In this document: positions 60,643-64,000 of the stretch, piece by piece | Numbering within the stretch: position 1 is the stretch's first letter | How the letters are laid out: every line of letters starts with the position of its first letter | Origin: Streptomyces sp. V2I9 | GTDB lineage: Bacteria; Actinomycetota; Actinomycetes; Streptomycetales; Streptomycetaceae | Length of the DNA stretch: 64,000 nucleotides | Direction of reading: 5' to 3' | Assembly (NCBI RefSeq): GCF_030817475.1 | Contig: NZ_JAUSZJ010000002.1 | Coordinates: 4,292,626-4,356,625 of the forward strand | Translations under genes and position numbers: made by a program | The notes under the pieces: generated by a model | The model's input: only the letters and a program-made list of their open reading frames with translations | Databases searched by the model: none | Told to the model about the DNA's origin: nothing

Positions 60643-61953
60643 TCAGCGGGTCGCCGGGACGAACGCCCGCCGCTCCGCGCGCGCCACCCGCGTCCCGTAC
60701 AGGGTGATCGAGACGACGCCCAGGACCGCGAACAGGCCCAGCGCCACCGTCCCCGACCAGCCCCCGGCGTGGAAGGCGATCGCACCCATCGTGCCGCCCA
60801 CGCTGGAGCCCAGGTAGTACGCCGACTGGTACAGCGCCGACGCCTGCGCCCGGCCCGTCGTCGCGGTGCGGCTCACCGAGGACGAGGCGACCGCGTGCCC
60901 GGCGAAGAACCCGGCCGTGATCAGCACCAGCCCCAGCAGGACGGCGGTGAGGGAGTCCGCCAGCGAGAGCAGCAGCCCGGCGGCCGTGGTGGAGACCGCC
61001 AGGTACAGCGCGCCCCGGCGGCCGAGCCGGGCCACCAGGCGTCCTGCGGCGGCGGAGGAGGCCGTGCCGACCAGATAGACGAGGAAGATCGAGCCGATGA
61101 CGCCCTGCGGCAGGCTGAACGGCTCCTCCACCAGGCGGTAGCCGATCACCGTGTAGACCGCGCCGAACACCGTCATGAACAGCGCGCCGATCGCGTACAG
61201 CCGAACCAGCAGCGGGTCGGCCAGATGGCCGGTGACGGTCCGCGCGAGCGCCTTCGGGTTCAGCGAACCCGGCCGGAAGTTGCGGGCCGCGGGGATCAGG
61301 AAGTGGAACGCCACGGCGCACGCCAGCGCGAGCAGCCCGACCGCCGCGAGCGCCGCGCGCCAGCCCCAGGCCTGCGCGACCCAGCCGGTGAGGATGCGCC
61401 CGCTCATGCCGCCGATGCTGTTGCCCGCGACGAACAGGCCGATCGCGGCGATCAGCGCCTTGGGCCGCACCTCCTCCGCCAGGTACGCCATCGCGGAGGC
61501 CGGGAGCCCGGCCAGCGCCGCGCCCTGGACGGCACGCAGTGCGATCAGCGCGCCCATCGACGGGGCGAACGGCACCAGCAGGCCGACCAGCACGGCCACC
61601 GTCAGCGACGCCGTCATCATCTGCCGCCGCCCGAACCGCTCCGAGAGCGCGCTCAGCGGCAGCACGAACAGGGCCAGCGCCCCGGTCGCCGCCGAGACCG
61701 TCCAGCTCGCCTGCCCGGCGGTCGCGTCGAACGAGGCGGAGACGGCGGGCAGCAGGGCCTGGGTGGAGTAGAGGAGGGCGAACGCCGCGACCCCGGCGGC
61801 GAAGAGCGCGAAGCTCATCCGGCGGTAGCCGGGGCGGCCCGGCTCCAGCCGCTCGGGTGCGGCGGCCGCGGGCGCGGCGGGGGTGATGACGGGGGACGAC
61901 GGAGCAGAGGCATCCACCACGACGGTGGATGCCCCGGTATCGGCGGGAGGCAT
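60643..61953 (-). CDS. MFS transporter (multidrug-efflux type)
   Basis: 436 residues; twelve membrane helices. N-terminal ~40 residues Pro/Ala-rich. MFS features: LYSTQALLPAVSASFDATAG after helix 1, the motif-A loop LSERFGRRQMM and the second-half loop RLVARLGRRGAL. In similar clusters such transporters export sugars or drugs and are divergent from their LysR regulator, as here. Substrate unknown. Confidence 0.92.
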   Translation of the reverse strand: MPPADTGASTVVVDASAPSSPVITPAAPAAAAPERLEPGRPGYRRMSFALFAAGVAAFALLYSTQALLPAVSASFDATAGQASWTVSAATGALALFVLPLSALSERFGRRQMMTASLTVAVLVGLLVPFAPSMGALIALRAVQGAALAGLPASAMAYLAEEVRPKALIAAIGLFVAGNSIGGMSGRILTGWVAQAWGWRAALAAVGLLALACAVAFHFLIPAARNFRPGSLNPKALARTVTGHLADPLLVRLYAIGALFMTVFGAVYTVIGYRLVEEPFSLPQGVIGSIFLVYLVGTASSAAAGRLVARLGRRGALYLAVSTTAAGLLLSLADSLTAVLLGLVLITAGFFAGHAVASSSVSRTATTGRAQASALYQSAYYLGSSVGGTMGAIAFHAGGWSGTVALGLFAVLGVVSITLYGTRVARAERRAFVPATR

Positions 61954-61976
61954 ACAGCGAACGTAGAGGGAGAGGG

Positions 61977-61997
61977 TTCATGCGTCCAATGCATGAA
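61977..61997. promoter_or_regulatory. LysR operator between MFS and LysR genes
   Basis: Perfect dyad TTCATGC-7 nt-GCATGAA, 24 bp upstream of the MFS start and 19 bp before the LysR start. A further GCATGAA half-site lies at 62021-62027 inside the LysR start region. This suits a LysR tetramer bound between divergent genes with autoregulation. Confidence 0.6.
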
Positions 61998-62015
61998 ACT
62001 GCCATAATCGATCCC

Positions 62016-62969
62016 ATGGTGCATGAACGCAGCTCAGGGCCTCGGCTGTCACCAAGCAGTTACGAAGAAGACATCCGTGCCGTGCTCGCGCCACGCCTCG
62101 CGTACTTCGAGGCGGTCGCCCGTCACGAACACGTGACCCGCGCCGCCCACGAGCTGGGCGTCCCGCAGTCCACGCTCTCGCGGGCCATGGTCCGGCTCGA
62201 AGCGGACCTGGGCGTCGCCCTGTTCGCCCGCAAGGGCCGCACGGTCTCGCTCACCCCGGCGGGCCGCACCTTCCTCGCCTCCGCCGAACGGGCCCTGGCC
62301 GAGGTGGAGAAGGCCGCCGACTCGGTCCGGGCGGACGCCGACCCGACGGCTGGCCGGGTCTCCTTCGGCTTCCTGCACACCATGGGCTCGGAGACCGTGC
62401 CCGCCCTGATCCGCGCCTTCCGGGTCGACCACCCCAAGGTCCGCTTCCAGCTCGTGCAGAACTACGGCGAGGCGATGATCGAACGGCTCCGCGCCGGCGG
62501 CCTCGACCTCTGCCTCACCTCACCCGTGCCCGACGCCCCCGACCTGGTCACCCGCCGCCTCGACGAACAGCGGCTGCGCCTCGTGGTGCCCGACGACCAC
62601 CGCCTCGCCTCCCGCCGCCGCATCCGCCTCACGGAGGCCGCCGACGAGACGTTCGTGACCCTGGAACCCGGTTACGGGCTGCGCCGGATCACCGACGACC
62701 TCTGCGCGGAGGCGGGTTTCACCCCGCGTGTCGCCTTCGAGGGCGAGGAGGCGGAGACCCTGCGCGGACTGGTCGCCGCCGGGCTCGGGGTGGCGCTGCT
62801 GCCGCCGCCCGCGGTCGCCCGCCCCGGTGTCGTCGAGCTGACGGTCACCGCCCCGCGCGCGGTCCGCGAGATCGGCGTGGCCTGGCTGGACGGGCACCCG
62901 GACACCCGGCCGGTCGCCGCCTTCAAACGCTTCCTGCTCTCACGCCGGGGCAACCTGCTGCCGGACTGA
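62016..62969 (+). CDS. LysR-family transcriptional regulator
   Basis: 317 residues from the ATG at 62016 (a GTG follows one codon later). N-terminal winged helix-turn-helix: RLAYFEAVARHEHVTRAAHE, then GVPQSTLSRAMVRLEADLGV, with the usual LysR wing. The effector domain follows: TVPALIRAFRVDHPKVRFQL, GLDLCLTSPVPDAPDLVTRR. It is divergent from the MFS transporter and surely regulates it. Confidence 0.94.
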   Translation: MVHERSSGPRLSPSSYEEDIRAVLAPRLAYFEAVARHEHVTRAAHELGVPQSTLSRAMVRLEADLGVALFARKGRTVSLTPAGRTFLASAERALAEVEKAADSVRADADPTAGRVSFGFLHTMGSETVPALIRAFRVDHPKVRFQLVQNYGEAMIERLRAGGLDLCLTSPVPDAPDLVTRRLDEQRLRLVVPDDHRLASRRRIRLTEAADETFVTLEPGYGLRRITDDLCAEAGFTPRVAFEGEEAETLRGLVAAGLGVALLPPPAVARPGVVELTVTAPRAVREIGVAWLDGHPDTRPVAAFKRFLLSRRGNLLPD

Positions 62970-63111
62970 TGGGGGGACGGGGGTACGGGGGATACGGGAA
63001 AGCGGGACACGGCCGGGGACAGGATGCGAGAGACGGCCGGGAGCGGGCGGGGGCACGGTCGGAACCGGACGCGGGGTTCATCCTTCTGTCCGAGGCCGCG
63101 AGAATGTCCCG

Positions 63112-63870
63112 ATGAACCGTGCACCCGCGTACTCCACCGGGCCCTCGGCCCCGCCCGCCCGCGCCGGTCTGAGGGGCATCGTGGTCCCGGCCGTGGTCGG
63201 ATCGGTGCTGGTGTCGGCCGCCGCGGTCCTGTTCGCGCTGCTGCCCGGCTCGCTCTCCGAGGCTCGCGCGTTCCAGGCGGCGCGGCCGTGCGAGCGGGTC
63301 GGCGGATCGGCGGCGGAGAACGGCGACTGCCTCTCCACCTGGCCGGCCACCGTGCTCTCCACGGAAGCCCGCCCCCAGGGCAAGGGCTTCGCCCGCTGGG
63401 CCACCCTCGATCCGGGCGGCGACACCCCGCCGTTCCGCGTCCGGCTGCGGGGCGAGCACCCGGTCTGGGAGAAGCTCGCACCCGGCACGCGGGTCACCGT
63501 CGCCACCTGGCGCGACCGGGCGGTGTGGGTGGAGGCGGGGAAGGAACGCCAGGACGCGACCGACCGGCCCGGCCCCGGCGCGATCGTCCGGCTGGCCGTC
63601 GGGCTCGCGCTGCTGATCGTCGGCGGCGCCCTCCTGCGGGCCTCCGCAGGGGCGCACCGACGCCGCGCGACCGGCGCCCCGGCCGCTCGCGCCTCCCGGA
63701 TCGTCGTCCCGACGGCGGCGACGGCACTCGCGGTGGGCGTCGCGGTCACCGCCGCCGTCCTGGTCGAGAACGTGCTCCTGGCCCTGCTCCTCGCCGCCGC
63801 CGGCTGCGCGGCCGCGTGGGCGGCCTCGGCGTGGCTGCTCCGCCGCCCGGCACGGCGACGTACGGCCTGA
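63112..63870 (+). CDS. Membrane protein of unknown function
   Basis: 252 residues. Membrane helices at about 22-46, 160-177, 197-219 and 220-240; a loop of ~110 residues with two cysteines (PCERVGGSAAENGDCLSTWP) and a small beta domain (ARWATLDPGGDTPPFRVRL, GTRVTVATWRDRAVWVEAG). The tail RRPARRRTA is basic. No recognised family; widespread type in Streptomyces. Monocistronic here. Confidence 0.75.
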   Translation: MNRAPAYSTGPSAPPARAGLRGIVVPAVVGSVLVSAAAVLFALLPGSLSEARAFQAARPCERVGGSAAENGDCLSTWPATVLSTEARPQGKGFARWATLDPGGDTPPFRVRLRGEHPVWEKLAPGTRVTVATWRDRAVWVEAGKERQDATDRPGPGAIVRLAVGLALLIVGGALLRASAGAHRRRATGAPAARASRIVVPTAATALAVGVAVTAAVLVENVLLALLLAAAGCAAAWAASAWLLRRPARRRTA

Positions 63871-63948
63871 CGCCGGACCTTGTGCTCCACCGGCGGGCCG
63901 GGCCGGGGGACGCACCCCGTGTACGCGGTCCCCGTGCCGCAACGACCC

Positions 63949-64000
63949 TCAGTGCCGCAGCGACCGCCCGAACCCGGCGGCCAGCGGCATCCGCAGCCCC
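63949..64000 (-). CDS. 3' end of a minus-strand gene running off the right edge
   Basis: The last 16 codons, read from the right edge, are GLRMPLAAGFGRSLRH then TGA at 63951-63949. Codon bias and the sensible residues suggest coding sequence; too short to identify. Confidence 0.35.
   Translation of the reverse strand, partial: GLRMPLAAGFGRSLRH

Overview
The window looks like chromosomal DNA of a Streptomyces or a very close actinomycete. G+C is very high with strong third-position GC bias. GTG and TTG starts and TGATG/ATGA overlaps are common. Families typical of the genus are present: a melC tyrosinase operon, an HTH/DUF5753 regulator with DUF397 partners, DUF4328, and secreted L,D-transpeptidases. 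No rRNA, tRNA, CRISPR array or complete mobile element was seen.

Layout. 1-1222: melC1-melC2 on the minus strand, with melC2 cut by the window edge. 1806-3384: a DUF4328 membrane protein and an unknown protein. 3634-8465: the kdp high-affinity K+ pump (an extra 27-aa membrane ORF, then kdpF, A, B, C) behind four 11-bp direct repeats; no kdpDE follows. 8659-12621: an accessory patch with an IS5-type remnant, two unknown minus-strand genes, an HTH/DUF5753 regulator, a 294-bp tandem triplication carrying three DUF397 genes, and a Nudix pseudogene. 12687-15421: a Tat-exported beta-helix protein with a 3' frameshift, convergent with a MurG paralogue whose frame runs through the shared terminator. 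15951-22208: an ECF-like sigma factor with a one-TM partner, a lipoprotein L,D-transpeptidase, a LysE exporter and a secreted beta-propeller protein.

22374-32410: a 3,237-residue RHS polymorphic toxin (LamG insert, RHS/YD repeats, Hint, short C-terminal toxin) and its probable immunity gene; the tip and immunity gene are clearly poorer in G+C. 32545-43216: a secreted GH33 sialidase next to a nonulosonic-acid (sialic acid/Kdn type) cell-wall polymer cluster. The cluster has two divergent operons: GT2, polysialyltransferase-like and acyltransferase on the minus strand; DUF6716, NeuA-HAD fusion, NeuB and a GT on the plus strand. It resembles the S. coelicolor region linked to teichulosonic acid. 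The enzymes would make the sugar (NeuB), dephosphorylate and activate it (HAD, NeuA), polymerise and decorate it; the sialidase may trim it.

43234-54439: a dimethylformamidase-like Tat protein, an M20 amidohydrolase, and a nucleoside uptake and salvage unit (BMP lipoprotein, ATPase, two permeases, cytidine deaminase, thymidine phosphorylase). A similar palindrome precedes three transcription units here and may mark one regulon. A Uma2 protein follows. 54521-64000: a subtilase, a STAS protein, a SnoaL-tailed sigma factor, a second L,D-transpeptidase with a SigE-like promoter, a divergent MFS/LysR pair, a membrane protein, and the 3' end of a gene at the right edge.

Functions come from motif reading only; no database search was run. 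The points most worth following are the nucleoside palindromes, the DUF397 triplication, the RHS toxin tip with its immunity gene, the kdp micro-ORF and 11-bp repeats, and the SAF-less NeuB.
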